Assembly: GCF_011378855.1 (NCBI RefSeq)
Contig: NZ_WTLB01000008.1
Location: 1-64,000 of the forward strand
Source: Pseudoalteromonas sp. Z1A8
Lineage (GTDB): Bacteria; Pseudomonadota; Gammaproteobacteria; Enterobacterales; Alteromonadaceae
Reading direction: 5' to 3'
DNA: 64,000 nucleotides
Shown: one piece after another, positions 9,473 to 18,624 of the stretch
Layout: every line of letters begins with the position of its first letter
Numbering within the stretch: the stretch's first letter is position 1
Position numbers and translations under genes: made by a program
Notes under the pieces: generated by a model
Seen by the model: only the letters and a program-made list of their open reading frames with translations
Told to the model about the DNA's origin: nothing
Databases searched by the model: none

Positions 9473-10657
9473 ATGACCCAAGTAGATGTAATTGTAATAG
9501 GTGCGGGAGCAGCAGGATTAATGTGTGCAGCGCAAGCTGGATACCGTGGCCGAAGCGTTACAGTACTTGATATGGGGAAAAAACCAGGTCGTAAAATTTT
9601 AATAAGTGGTGGTGGGCGTTGTAATTTTACAAATGAAAACGCAACACCGGATAACTACTTATGTGGCAATCCTCATTTTGTTAAATCATGTTTAAGTCGC
9701 TATACACAGCATGACTTTATTGAGCTTGTAGACAGACATGGCTTGGCGTATCACCATAAAACACTAGGCCAGCTTTTTTGCGACAACAATGCACAAGACA
9801 TTGTTGATATTTTACTGACCGAATGTGAGTGGGCAGGCGTAAATATAAAGCTACGCAGCGAAGTGATCAGCGTATCAAAAACCGAAACCGGCTATAACGT
9901 TACCACAGAGCAAGAAACCTTAAGCTGCGAGTCGTTAGTTATTGCATCGGGTGGCTTAACTATGCCTAAACTGGGTGCAACACCAATTGGCTATAAGGTT
10001 GCAGAGCAGTTTGGGTTAAGCGTGTTACCAACCATGGCAGCACTTGTACCATTTACTTTGCACCAGCACGATAAAGAGCGTTTTGAAGGACTCTCGGGAA
10101 TTAGTATCCCATGTGAAGTTTCAAGCGAAGATGGCACCGTATTTAAAGAAAATATCCTCTTTACTCACCGAGGGTTATCGGGCCCTGCAATATTACAAAT
10201 AAGCTCATTTTGGCGAGCAGGGCAGGCTGTTACTATAAACCTATTACCTGAAATAGATTTAAGGCAACAACTTGCTGATTGGCGTGAAACACAAGCCCAA
10301 AAGTCGTTAAAAAATAGCCTTGCGACTATTTTACCTAAACGCTTTATAGAAATACTGCACGAAAGCAAAGCGATACCAGATTGTAATATTAATCAGCTTA
10401 CACATGCTCAAATAGATGAGTTAGTAAATTATATTCATGCGTGGCAAATTAAACCCAATGGCACAGAAGGTTATAGAACAGCAGAAGTAACATTGGGCGG
10501 TGTAGATACCGACGAGTTGAGCTCAAAAACCTTTGAAGCTAAAAAAGCTAAAGGCCTATACTTTATAGGCGAAGTAACCGATGTAACGGGTTGGTTAGGG
10601 GGCTACAATTTTCAGTATGCGTGGAGCTGTGGATTTGCTTGTGGGCAGTATGCTTAG
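9473..10657 (+). CDS. HI0933/YhiN-type FAD-binding oxidoreductase
   Basis: This is a flavoprotein of unknown substrate, family HI0933 (YhiN in E. coli). The 394 residues start with an FAD dinucleotide-binding fold, VIVIGAGAAGLMCAAQAG (about 5-22). The family blocks KKPGRKILISGGGRCNFTN, FTHRGLSGPAILQIS, EVTLGGVD and GEVTDVTGWLGGYNFQYAW near the C-terminus follow. The GGGRCNFTN and final GGYN motifs are diagnostic of the family. There is no signal peptide. It is a single gene, with the accessory patch downstream on the other strand. Confidence 0.9.
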   Translation: MTQVDVIVIGAGAAGLMCAAQAGYRGRSVTVLDMGKKPGRKILISGGGRCNFTNENATPDNYLCGNPHFVKSCLSRYTQHDFIELVDRHGLAYHHKTLGQLFCDNNAQDIVDILLTECEWAGVNIKLRSEVISVSKTETGYNVTTEQETLSCESLVIASGGLTMPKLGATPIGYKVAEQFGLSVLPTMAALVPFTLHQHDKERFEGLSGISIPCEVSSEDGTVFKENILFTHRGLSGPAILQISSFWRAGQAVTINLLPEIDLRQQLADWRETQAQKSLKNSLATILPKRFIEILHESKAIPDCNINQLTHAQIDELVNYIHAWQIKPNGTEGYRTAEVTLGGVDTDELSSKTFEAKKAKGLYFIGEVTDVTGWLGGYNFQYAWSCGFACGQYA

Positions 10658-10854
10658 GTTGTGTAGAGACAATAAAGTTTGTAACCTTGGGGTGATCGCT
10701 TCACCCCTTAACCTTGGTAAAAAATATTATTTAAAATATGATTGAAAGTTAACCACTTGAATTTAATGTATTTTATTCCTTAAAAATAAAGTCATAATTT
10801 AAGTCATAAAAGCAATAAAATAGCGATTGAAAAACAAGCAAATAAGTCATATTT
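10658..10854. other. Intergenic region with a short hairpin
   Basis: GGGGTGA (10689-10695) / TCACCCC (10701-10707) forms a 7-bp stem flanked by AACCTTGG repeats, without a T-run. It may be a weak terminator for the flavoprotein gene. The remainder is AT-rich and featureless. Confidence 0.35.
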
Positions 10855-11934
10855 TTATTCTTTTTTTGACCTCATTTCTTTAATGAATTGTTCATGTTTA
10901 GCTAATTCTTCAGGTATTCGATCATAACAGGTTATATCCTGACTTTTTTTCTTGTTTTTAACTTTGCAAAATGACAACCATCTATCAAAAATATAAGATT
11001 TACGCCAGAGGGTGATTTTACTTTTAGCTTCCCTTCCAATAATTGTGGGAGCTATGGCTTTTACTGTATTACTATAAATGCTATTCGCTGGAAACTTATC
11101 GCTCATTTTTTTAACATAGTTTGAGTCATCTGTAGACCTAAAAACAATAAATGAGCCTCGACTCCTAAATTGAAGTTCATTTAGCAGATGTATATCTGGT
11201 AAGTTTTCAATTATGGTACAGGAACTATTTTTAGCTCCCATTTTATAGATCTTACTATCATATAAACATAAGGTAATAGTGCTTGATATTGGTAAGAAAA
11301 CTTGCAATCCACATTTAGACAAACCACTGATATCTATTGAGTGTAAGTTACGAAGATACCAGTTGTAATGAACCACAGGATGATCTGATATCACAAACTC
11401 AGTGGCTGTTTCATTAATTAGTATGTGCCACTCTAAATCTAAGAGAAGAGGCACTTTGAGCGCTGCTTCCAGTGTTTGCAGTTGAAGAAAATATTTTGGG
11501 TTATCAAAAGAAACTTTTATACCGTCTAGAGCTTCTTTATCAAAACCATTTAATTGACCTAATTGATTTATTAATTCATTAAAATAATTGTCAATATTAT
11601 CTAGCGAGGAAGAATATGCATTTGGTGTACGGCTTAATTGAACTAAAATAAACCGAAGAAGGTCTACTCGCCCTTCAAAATCCAATTGTCCATCAACTTC
11701 CCTTGTAATTATTTTTAAAGCCTGAGCGCCTGGCCCTTCAATATAATCACGCAAAAAATTTTCGATCGTGTTGTCTTTATCATAGAAGTTATTCTCGAAT
11801 AGTTCAGCTCCAACATTAGATGGCCGTAACTTATTCCTAGTTGAATCGAATATATTAATAGCACCATCGTTATAGCTAAAGTTTTTAAGTAAACACCTGG
11901 GTACGAAGTGCTGCTTCCTTGTTATCTTTTTCAT
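10855..11934 (-). CDS. DUF4238 protein
   Basis: The 359-residue product starts MKKITRKQHFVPRCLLKNF, the hallmark KQHFVPxxLLxxF of DUF4238. Conserved-looking features further on are LLRFILVQLSRTPNA and a WHILINETATEFVISDHPVVHYN block near residues 165-190. No signal peptide or membrane segment is visible. DUF4238 has no established biochemical function. It is typically a strain-variable accessory gene, sometimes in defence or mobile islands. Codon use is more AT-rich than in the flanking sugar genes, and it neighbours a broken gene, so recent acquisition is likely. That is inference. Confidence 0.85.
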   Translation of the reverse strand: MKKITRKQHFVPRCLLKNFSYNDGAINIFDSTRNKLRPSNVGAELFENNFYDKDNTIENFLRDYIEGPGAQALKIITREVDGQLDFEGRVDLLRFILVQLSRTPNAYSSSLDNIDNYFNELINQLGQLNGFDKEALDGIKVSFDNPKYFLQLQTLEAALKVPLLLDLEWHILINETATEFVISDHPVVHYNWYLRNLHSIDISGLSKCGLQVFLPISSTITLCLYDSKIYKMGAKNSSCTIIENLPDIHLLNELQFRSRGSFIVFRSTDDSNYVKKMSDKFPANSIYSNTVKAIAPTIIGREAKSKITLWRKSYIFDRWLSFCKVKNKKKSQDITCYDRIPEELAKHEQFIKEMRSKKE

Positions 11935-11979
11935 TTATATTTTCCCTACAATGTAGCGGCAATTATTAATAACCTCTAG

Positions 11980-12345
11980 CTATTTAATGCTAACGATCTT
12001 AGGTTTTGATTCTCGTAATAATCTAATTCTATCTTCTATATCTAGAAAATTCATCATCGCAGTTAACAGCATTGTTTGCTCTGCATATGCTTCATCTAGC
12101 CTTTGATTAGCAACATCTAACTCATGTCGGTATTTATCTTTTAGCCTTTTTTCTTTTGATTTATCTTCTTTAATTCTCTCCAAGTCAGTGCTAACAGAGC
12201 GTTTACGAGCCTTACCAGTTTTTTTAGCCTGAGTTTGTTTCTCTGATGAGATTGCATCCAAAACCTCAAGATACAAGTGGTACAGTGATTTTGGCCACCC
12301 ATTAAGAAAAAAACCGCCAAACTGGCGGTTAAAAGGTCTACACAA
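11980..12345 (-). pseudogene. Coiled-coil protein remnant lacking a proper 5' end
   Basis: A frame of up to 121 codons is open here, but its only upstream start is a TTG at 12345 with no ribosome-binding site. The first ~15 codons simply translate the terminator hairpin of the neighbouring sugar operon. The credible part begins around GWPKSLYHLYLEVLDAI. A very basic, charged helical region (KKTGKARKRSVSTDLERIKEDKSKEKRLKDKY, shown here only in part by its K/R/E richness) and a second helix follow. It looks like the C-terminal part of a larger DNA-associated or mobile-element protein cut at its junction with the operon terminator. I do not recognise the family. A short functional gene with an unusual start cannot be excluded. 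Confidence 0.5.
12307..12330 (-). terminator. Terminator of the GH63-kinase-isomerase operon
   Basis: On the minus strand the stem AACCGCCA / TGGCGGTT (plus-strand 12312-12319 and 12323-12330) is followed by seven U (plus-strand A-run 12307-12313). It lies 40 bases beyond the isomerase stop and inside the open frame of the adjacent remnant. Confidence 0.88.
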
Positions 12346-12370
12346 TACTGTAAAAGTTATAACTACATAG

Positions 12371-13570
12371 TTACTTTAATAGTTCGAGCACATCAAAGCA
12401 GGCACCCATAGTGTGGTAATCAGTTTTACCAATAGGGCTTTTCTCGGTATCCATTTTTTTGTTATCTACGGTTAAAATTCTAAACCACGCACCGTATTGA
12501 TGATCAACTAAATGCAGCCACGAATACTGCCAAATTTTGTCGTACCATTGCTGGTATTTTTCATCACCTGTTGCTTGATAAAGATAGGCAGCACAACACA
12601 GTGTTTCGGCTTGAACCCAAAAGTACTTATCGTCATCGCAAATAGTTTTATCTGGGGCAAAACCGTAGCAAATACCGCCGTGTTTTTTATCCCATGCTAC
12701 ATCTATTGAGTTATCAAATAATGCTTGAGCGCGTTCAATAAGCCATTTTTGTGGCTTATGCTTATTTAAAAACATAAGCAGTTTTGACCACTCTGTTTGA
12801 TGACCAGGCTGAAAGCCCCACGGACGAAATAAATTTTTAGGATCGTTTTTGTTGTACTCTAAATCGACCTGCCAATTTATATCGTAATGCTCCCAGATTA
12901 ATCCGCCCATTAAATTAGCTTGGCGGTTAACCATGTTGTCGGCAAGAGTAAGCGCACGGTTTAAAAATATCTCGTCTTTTGTTGCTTCATAAGCAGCAAT
13001 AAGTGCTTCGCAAGTGTGCATGTTGGCGTTCTGGCCACGGTATGAATCGCACTTTGTGAAGTCGCTGTTGTGCTGATCTTTATATAACCCGGCTTTTGCA
13101 TCCCAAAAATGTGTTTCCATTGTTTGAAATGTATCGTTGAGGTATTCACGCGCCTCTGTAACGCCCACACGGTATGCCCAGCTGTACGCTAAAATAACAA
13201 ACGCAAAGCCATAACAATGGTTAGTGTTATCAAGTACGGTTGCTTGGCCGTTTTCAACTTTTAATAACCAGTTGTAGCCGCCAGTTTGCTCAACAAGATG
13301 ATGCTTACGAATAAACTCAATACCCGATTTAACACGGGTAAGGTATTTTTCGTCATTAAAGGTTTGATACGCGCGTGCATAGTTAAATACAAAACGAGTA
13401 GAGCTTACTAAATGGCGCGTTTGTTTATCAAACACCTCACCATTATCAGAAAAGTTTTGGTAAAAACCACCGTGTTCGTCGTCAATATTTGGCTCGTAAA
13501 ACGCTAAGGTGTCGCTAATGTGCTGCGTTAAAAACTCATGGCTTTTAAAGTTATCAGGTGTACTTTTCAT
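12371..13570 (-). CDS. AGE-family sugar isomerase, probable D-mannose isomerase
   Basis: The 399-residue protein has the (alpha/alpha)6-barrel signature of the N-acylglucosamine 2-epimerase superfamily: DEHGGFYQNF, STRFVFNYARAY, HCYGFAFVILAY, NANMHTCEALIAAYEA, WGFQPGHQTEWSKLL (catalytic-type His and Glu), YFWVQAETLCCAAYL and YGAWFR. The GHQTEW and WVQAE patterns resemble mannose isomerases (mannose to fructose) more than GlcNAc 2-epimerases. The superfamily also holds cellobiose epimerases, so the substrate is inferred from context. The start ATG overlaps the kinase stop in an ATGA, meaning translational coupling. As the third gene after the hydrolase and the fructokinase-like gene, it would convert released mannose to fructose. 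It has no signal peptide and is cytoplasmic. Confidence 0.85.
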   Translation of the reverse strand: MKSTPDNFKSHEFLTQHISDTLAFYEPNIDDEHGGFYQNFSDNGEVFDKQTRHLVSSTRFVFNYARAYQTFNDEKYLTRVKSGIEFIRKHHLVEQTGGYNWLLKVENGQATVLDNTNHCYGFAFVILAYSWAYRVGVTEAREYLNDTFQTMETHFWDAKAGLYKDQHNSDFTKCDSYRGQNANMHTCEALIAAYEATKDEIFLNRALTLADNMVNRQANLMGGLIWEHYDINWQVDLEYNKNDPKNLFRPWGFQPGHQTEWSKLLMFLNKHKPQKWLIERAQALFDNSIDVAWDKKHGGICYGFAPDKTICDDDKYFWVQAETLCCAAYLYQATGDEKYQQWYDKIWQYSWLHLVDHQYGAWFRILTVDNKKMDTEKSPIGKTDYHTMGACFDVLELLK

Positions 13571-14544
13571 AGTTCGCTCCTAAAATCGTGTAGAGACTTT
13601 TGGTTAGGTAAGGAGTTAAATGCCCCTTTGTAAGATGCGGCGTGGGCACCGCATAACGAAGCAAATTCAAAAATAGTATTTAGCTTTGAATTATTTTCAC
13701 AAAGCGTACTAAAGCTCACAGGTGTAAGTGCTTGTAAGCCTAGCTGATATAATAGGCCACCTACAAAGGCATCGCCGGCGGCGGTAGCATCAACCATAGT
13801 TACTTTTTTAGGGATAAGCATTTGTTTGCCGTGTTTAGTAAACCAATACATTGGGTTACTTGCATCTGTGACTACAAATAGCTCACAGCCGTTACTCAGT
13901 GTTTGGGCAATAAATTCATCACTCGATTGCTCACCCGCAAGGTATTCAAGCTCTTCTTTTGAGGCTTTAATAATTGAGCAGTCTTTTAATAATGGTAAAA
14001 TATGTTCGCGAGGGTTAGCATCGCTTGGCCATAAATTAAGGCGCAAGTTAATATCAAAGCTCACAATTGAGTTATTTTGTTTTGCAAATTTAACACCGTA
14101 AGCGGTGGTGTTTCTGATGTTTTCGTCGGTTAACGTGTTTGAGCAAATATGAAAAATATCGCATTGCTCAAACCATTCGCTACTAAAGTCATTATTACTA
14201 AAGTGCAGATCGGCGGTGTTATCACGATAAAACTCAAACGTACGATCGCCGTCGTTATCAAGTGACACAAACGCAAGCGCCGTTTTAGCATGATCAGTAA
14301 AGCGCATAAAGTCGGTTTTTACACCTTGCTCTTTTAATGCGTTATGTAAAAAGTCGCCAAAGCTATCAGTGCTTAGCATTCCTGCAAAGTAGGCATTACC
14401 GCCTAGCTTTGCAATAGCTACGCTTACGTTTGCAGGCGCACCGCCTGCAAACTTTGTAAACGCTTCGTGTTCGTTGCTGTTTTGGCTCAATTTATTTGAA
14501 AGTAAATCAACCAGTACTTCACCAAAGCATATTGTGTGTTTCAT
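13567..14544 (-). CDS. PfkB-family fructokinase
   Basis: This sugar kinase of the ribokinase/PfkB family is predicted to phosphorylate fructose at C6. The 325 residues begin ICFGEVLVDLLS and carry KFAGGAPANVSVAIAKLGG (first PfkB signature, about 32-50), FDINLRLNLW and the C-terminal signature VDATAAGDAFVGGLLYQL with the catalytic Asp. The AAGD variant of GAGD is, as I recall, common in gammaproteobacterial fructokinases. It overlaps the isomerase gene by 4 bases and follows the hydrolase by 16, so the three form one operon. Fructose would come from the isomerase, and fructose-6-phosphate enters glycolysis. A 2-keto-3-deoxygluconate or adenosine kinase role is less likely given the neighbours. 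Confidence 0.87.
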   Translation of the reverse strand: MKHTICFGEVLVDLLSNKLSQNSNEHEAFTKFAGGAPANVSVAIAKLGGNAYFAGMLSTDSFGDFLHNALKEQGVKTDFMRFTDHAKTALAFVSLDNDGDRTFEFYRDNTADLHFSNNDFSSEWFEQCDIFHICSNTLTDENIRNTTAYGVKFAKQNNSIVSFDINLRLNLWPSDANPREHILPLLKDCSIIKASKEELEYLAGEQSSDEFIAQTLSNGCELFVVTDASNPMYWFTKHGKQMLIPKKVTMVDATAAGDAFVGGLLYQLGLQALTPVSFSTLCENNSKLNTIFEFASLCGAHAASYKGAFNSLPNQKSLHDFRSEL

Positions 14545-14560
14545 GATGTTGCCTTAGTTG

Positions 14561-15862
14561 TTAGTCAAGTAGCCAATGTAATGCTATTGCAGCTGTCCAC
14601 GAGAAGTCTTTACCACCACAGCCTGCGCCTGTTTCTGGGTTAAAGTATTCGTAGTAGCCTGACTTAACAACGAGGTTGCGCGTATCATCTTGAATTTTTT
14701 CAGCCGTTGTTACACAGCCGGCTTCTTTAAGGCCTGTGGCTATCATCCAGTTAATGTGTAACCAAATAGGGCCGCGCCAGTAGCGTTGTGGCTCGTATTT
14801 TTCTTCTTTAGGGTGGGTAGAAGCCACACTAAATTGGCTCGACTCAATAAAATCTTCAGTGGCTGTATTAATTATTTTAGTTTGCTCATCGCTTGTTAAG
14901 CCTGCATATACAGTTAATAGCGCGGCTGATGTTTTAACTTTCGCTAAGCTGTTAGTTAATACATCACGACAATAAAAATACTGACTTTGCTCACACCATA
15001 AAGTGTTTATGGCTTGCTCTGTTTTTTGTAAACGCTGTGCTAAGTAATCAGTGCGGGCATCGTTTAAACCAAGTTGTTCACCCATTTTGAGTAAATCTTT
15101 GGTTGCACGGTGCAAAATAGCAATAATACCTAGGTCATTCATTTTGTACGGGCTGGTTTCGTAAATTACTTTACTGTCAAAGTTGTTACGTTTAAAAAAG
15201 TCTACAAGGTATAAAAAGCGGTCGTATTCACTTTTATGTGGACGTTGAGAAGAGTCTACATGGCTTGTATCACGGCGCGTATATTCCCAATCCACACATG
15301 GCACAGCTTGAAGAGCGTCATCCCATGATGGGCTGTTATCCATGCCCGACTCCCACGGGTGGTATGTCACTACTAAACCAGTACTTTCAGGATCTCGGTC
15401 GTTGTACCACCATAAATGATAGTCAACTACTTGTGAAAATAACGCTTTAACTTTTTGTTCTGCAAGTGTTTTGTCTTTCGCACTGGCAAGCATCTCCTTC
15501 ATTACAGTAGCAACTACTGGCGGCTGTGAAATAGAGGTACTTTTGATTTTTTTATCTGATCCCCATACGTCAGGACCTGGAAAATAAGTATCTGAATCTT
15601 TATGAAACAAGATGTGCGGCACCATGCCATCATCCCATTGGCCTGAAAATAACACATCAATTTCTTGCCATGCGCGGCTTTCGTCAGACTTCATCCAACC
15701 TAGCGCTGTAATGGCTGAGTCCCAGTTCCACTGAAACGGGTATAGGCCATGTGTTGGTACTGTATAGCCACCTAAGTCGTTTGCTATAAGTGTTTTAGTA
15801 GCAAGGTCTGCAAGCGATGAAGCCGTTGCTGAGTCAATTTTACCGCTGTTTATAGTAGTCAT
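14561..15862 (-). CDS. GH63 hydrolase, probable mannosylglycerate hydrolase
   Basis: The 433-residue product has an (alpha/alpha)6 glycosidase layout without a signal peptide, so it is cytoplasmic. The blocks NDLGGYTVPTHGLYPFQWNWD (about 28-48, described by its GGYT and WNWDSA elements), DGMVPHILFH (78-87), YFPGPDVWG (93-101), SISQPPVVATV and HPWESGMDNSPSWDDA (168-183, holding a probable catalytic Asp175) agree with what I recall of bacterial mannosylglycerate/glucosylglycerate hydrolases of GH63. The tail FNPETGAGCGG..FSWTAA also fits. I chose the ATG at 15862 because the upstream extension to 15967 is not family-like and runs into the divergent promoter. The mannose isomerase and fructokinase genes favour mannosylglycerate over glucosylglycerate. 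Products would be mannose and D-glycerate. Confidence 0.83.
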   Translation of the reverse strand: MTTINSGKIDSATASSLADLATKTLIANDLGGYTVPTHGLYPFQWNWDSAITALGWMKSDESRAWQEIDVLFSGQWDDGMVPHILFHKDSDTYFPGPDVWGSDKKIKSTSISQPPVVATVMKEMLASAKDKTLAEQKVKALFSQVVDYHLWWYNDRDPESTGLVVTYHPWESGMDNSPSWDDALQAVPCVDWEYTRRDTSHVDSSQRPHKSEYDRFLYLVDFFKRNNFDSKVIYETSPYKMNDLGIIAILHRATKDLLKMGEQLGLNDARTDYLAQRLQKTEQAINTLWCEQSQYFYCRDVLTNSLAKVKTSAALLTVYAGLTSDEQTKIINTATEDFIESSQFSVASTHPKEEKYEPQRYWRGPIWLHINWMIATGLKEAGCVTTAEKIQDDTRNLVVKSGYYEYFNPETGAGCGGKDFSWTAAIALHWLLD

Positions 15863-16058
15863 ATTGGGTGCTCTTTGTGTATTATTTTCGATTTGGACAA
15901 TATTAAAGCACTCATTATGGGTTGTAAATGTTTTTTTTCTGTGCTTAAATCCTGTTCGAAGTAACAAAAAACTAACATGTTCACTTGATTATTTCGGCTT
16001 TACTTAGCCACACTCTAAGTAAATACACACAGACAACTAGCACAAATGGAGAATACCC
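15863..16058. promoter_or_regulatory. Divergent control region with candidate operator
   Basis: These 196 bases separate the hydrolase operon from the TonB receptor. A perfect 9-bp inverted repeat, TTTACTTAG (15999-16007) and CTAAGTAAA (16015-16023), with a 7-base spacer, sits about 35 bases before the receptor start. Its geometry suits a dimeric HTH repressor such as the ROK protein encoded at the end of the cluster, but it could also be an mRNA hairpin. Promoter elements on either side could not be assigned firmly. Confidence 0.5.
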
Positions 16059-18500
16059 GTGAATAAAACTACGATCGCCTCTATTGTATCTTTATGCCTT
16101 GCACAGGGCGCTTATGCAGCAGAAGAAACTGCACCAGATACAGCAAAAAAAGCTAACAACGTTGAGCGTATTATCGTCTCTGGTACCAGTAAAGGGCGTG
16201 TTATTTCAGACACTCCACAATCAGTAACATCTATTAGCGAAGACGAGCTGGTAAAGCTTTCTTCAAGTAGCCAAGCAGATGTGCTTCGCTATATTCCGGG
16301 TATTAAAGTAGAAGGCGGTGGCGGTGAAGTCGCTACTAACCTTCAAGTAAGAGGCTTACCTTCATCGGGTCAGTTTCAATTTACGCCACTGTCGTATGAT
16401 GGTTCACCGACACTGAGTGTTTTTGGTTTGAACTCATCGGCGTTTGATGTGTATTACCGTAACGATCTGGGTATTGAACGCGTAGAGTTTGTGCGTGGTG
16501 GTGTATCTAATTTATTTGGCCAAGGCTCTGTGGCCGGCATTATTAACTATATTTCTAAAACGGGCAGTGACGATCCGCAAAGTACCGTACAAATGGAGCT
16601 TTCTGACCAAGGGCGTACACGCTTAGATTTTGCAACGAGCGGTCCACTTAATGAAGACGGCTTATATTATGCGCTTTCTGGTTTTTACCGCTACGACGAG
16701 GGCCCTTTAGATACAGGCCTTGAGACTAAAGGTACTCAGTTACGTGGTAATATTCGTAAAGAATTTGATGATGGCTCTGGCTCATTTACGGTTTACGGAC
16801 AGTACATTGACGACCAAGCTCAGTTTTATTTACCTATTCCACTTGATGGCGAAAGCCGTGAGCGCTTAATCGGTAACGATGGTCGTGAAGTAGAATCACT
16901 GCAAACAGCGCAAGTATCTAACTTAACGTACGATACAGCAAATGGTCGTTATGAATCGCCAATCAGCGATGGTGTAGTCACTAAAGGTGGCTCTGTTTCA
17001 GTGGTGTTTGAAAAAGAACTCGCTAACGATTTTGCTATCAACATGCGCAGTAAATACGCTAAATACCAACACGAATTTAATTTATTTTTAGATGGCGACG
17101 GTATTATTAATGTACCTGAAAGCCAAGACGACTTTTTAGCTAACCGTGGCTTAGGTGATGCAAGCGGCGCTGAGTTTTCTTATGTTAATTCAGGTATCGC
17201 ACTTGCAAGCGATGACTTACTATTTGCTAACCGCATTTTAGACCGCGACCGCCCAGCTGAAGATTTTTCTGCAGAATTTAATATCATCAAAAGTATTTAT
17301 GTAGGTGATTTTAGCCATGATATTACAGTTGGTACATTTTTCTCTCACAGTGAAGCCGACGACGATAACGTTATTACGACTTACTTAGGTGAATTTAATA
17401 ATAACCCTCGCTTAATTGACTTAACGTATACCGATGTTAATGGCGACGAGATTCAATACACACAAAATGGCATTAGTGGGCCAGGTATTTCTTATACTAA
17501 CCAAACCATTAGCGCTACCCGCCGTGCACTTTATATAGCGGATCAAATGGAAAGTGACGATTGGATTTTTGACTTTGGTGTTCGCTACGAAGAAATTGAA
17601 GGCAAAATTAGCCGCGAAGGCAGCCAAGTTGTACAAATAAATAATGACCCATCACTCGCATCTAACTTACAAGTAAACACAACCGGTAGTGGTGTAATGA
17701 CCTACGGTGAAGTAGATACGTCTGAATTTGCTGTATCGGGTGCGGCGTTATATCGCTTAACAGATAACTTAAATGTATATGCCAATGCATCTCGCGGGTT
17801 TTTCTTCCCAGAAATTAGAGGTATTCAGTTTAATGACTTAGGCGAACCAGCTAGCTACGAAGCTGAAATTGTAGAGCAGGGCGAACTAGGTGTTAAGTTT
17901 TTTGATAACGACTTTAGCGGCAGTGTTGCGTTATTTAGAACTGACTTAAAAGATAGACGCAGCGTAGACTTTGTAAACGATGGTAACGGTGGCGTATTAG
18001 AACTGCCAGTTATGCAGTCAACTAAAGCAACCGGTGTTGAGCTTACAGGTCGTTACGATATTACCGATGAGTGGGCTGTTGATGCCAACATGACCTACAC
18101 CGATCACGAATTTACCGAATTTGATTCAGATCCTTCTATTATTGGTAACGAGTTACGTCGTAAACCAAAAATACTATTCAATACATCTATAAGCTATACC
18201 ACAGATGACTGGGATGCTTCTATTTATCATAACTTTACAGGTAAAAACTTTGCTAACGATGCAAACTCTGTAGAACTTGATTCATTCCATTTATTTAGAT
18301 TTGATGCAGGTTATAACTGGCAAGTTGCACCAGAGCAAACAGTACGCTTAAGCGTTGGGGTATTTAACCTGTTTGATTCTGACGGTGTTACTGAAGGTTC
18401 GCCACGTTTAGGCAATAGCCAAACGGCAGATAATCCATACTTTGTAGGTCGCCCGATTCTCCCACGACGCGTTACTTTAAGAGTTAAATACGACTTTTAA
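16059..18500 (+). CDS. TonB-dependent outer-membrane receptor
   Basis: This is an energised outer-membrane transporter. The 813 residues have a signal peptide (cleavage after AYA near residue 21), a TonB-box-like NNVERIIVSG, a plug domain (SDTPQSVTSISEDEL through LFGQGSVAGIINYIS, about 48-170) and a long 22-strand-type barrel ending LPRRVTLRVKYDF with the terminal aromatic residue. Translation starts at a GTG (16059) with GGAG 8 bases before it. Sequence-wise it is FecA/siderophore-like rather than SusC-like. Its divergent position next to the hydrolase and upstream of a symporter suggests it takes up the glycoside itself; the substrate is inferred. A terminator hairpin follows, so downstream genes may have reduced or separate transcription. 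Confidence 0.9.
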   Translation: MNKTTIASIVSLCLAQGAYAAEETAPDTAKKANNVERIIVSGTSKGRVISDTPQSVTSISEDELVKLSSSSQADVLRYIPGIKVEGGGGEVATNLQVRGLPSSGQFQFTPLSYDGSPTLSVFGLNSSAFDVYYRNDLGIERVEFVRGGVSNLFGQGSVAGIINYISKTGSDDPQSTVQMELSDQGRTRLDFATSGPLNEDGLYYALSGFYRYDEGPLDTGLETKGTQLRGNIRKEFDDGSGSFTVYGQYIDDQAQFYLPIPLDGESRERLIGNDGREVESLQTAQVSNLTYDTANGRYESPISDGVVTKGGSVSVVFEKELANDFAINMRSKYAKYQHEFNLFLDGDGIINVPESQDDFLANRGLGDASGAEFSYVNSGIALASDDLLFANRILDRDRPAEDFSAEFNIIKSIYVGDFSHDITVGTFFSHSEADDDNVITTYLGEFNNNPRLIDLTYTDVNGDEIQYTQNGISGPGISYTNQTISATRRALYIADQMESDDWIFDFGVRYEEIEGKISREGSQVVQINNDPSLASNLQVNTTGSGVMTYGEVDTSEFAVSGAALYRLTDNLNVYANASRGFFFPEIRGIQFNDLGEPASYEAEIVEQGELGVKFFDNDFSGSVALFRTDLKDRRSVDFVNDGNGGVLELPVMQSTKATGVELTGRYDITDEWAVDANMTYTDHEFTEFDSDPSIIGNELRRKPKILFNTSISYTTDDWDASIYHNFTGKNFANDANSVELDSFHLFRFDAGYNWQVAPEQTVRLSVGVFNLFDSDGVTEGSPRLGNSQTADNPYFVGRPILPRRVTLRVKYDF

Positions 18501-18513
18501 ATAAATGCTTTAT

Positions 18514-18548
18514 GCCTATTAACTCACTTTTGGGTTAATAGGCTTTTT
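18514..18548 (+). terminator. Terminator or attenuator between receptor and symporter genes
   Basis: The stem GCCTATTAAC (18514-18523) / GTTAATAGGC (18534-18543) is followed by T5. It lies inside the same-direction gene string, so it probably lowers read-through from the highly expressed receptor gene. Confidence 0.8.
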
Positions 18549-18585
18549 GCATTGTGATGCATTTTTCAGCTAAGTTAGTTACAGG

Positions 18586-18624
18586 TTTACCTTTTGGAAT
18601 ACGATTGTTTAGTAAAAAGGTAAA
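18586..18624. promoter_or_regulatory. Inverted repeat upstream of the symporter gene
   Basis: A perfect 10-bp inverted repeat, TTTACCTTTT (18586-18595) and AAAAGGTAAA (18615-18624), has a 19-base spacer. It lies about 75 bases before the symporter start and shares the TTTAC...GTAAA ends with the palindrome in the divergent region. It may be a second regulator site or a promoter-proximal structure. Confidence 0.4.

Noticed and set aside
12307-12345. First codons of the remnant protein as a genuine N-terminus
   Set aside because: They are the translated sequence of a strong intrinsic terminator with a TTG start and no ribosome-binding site.
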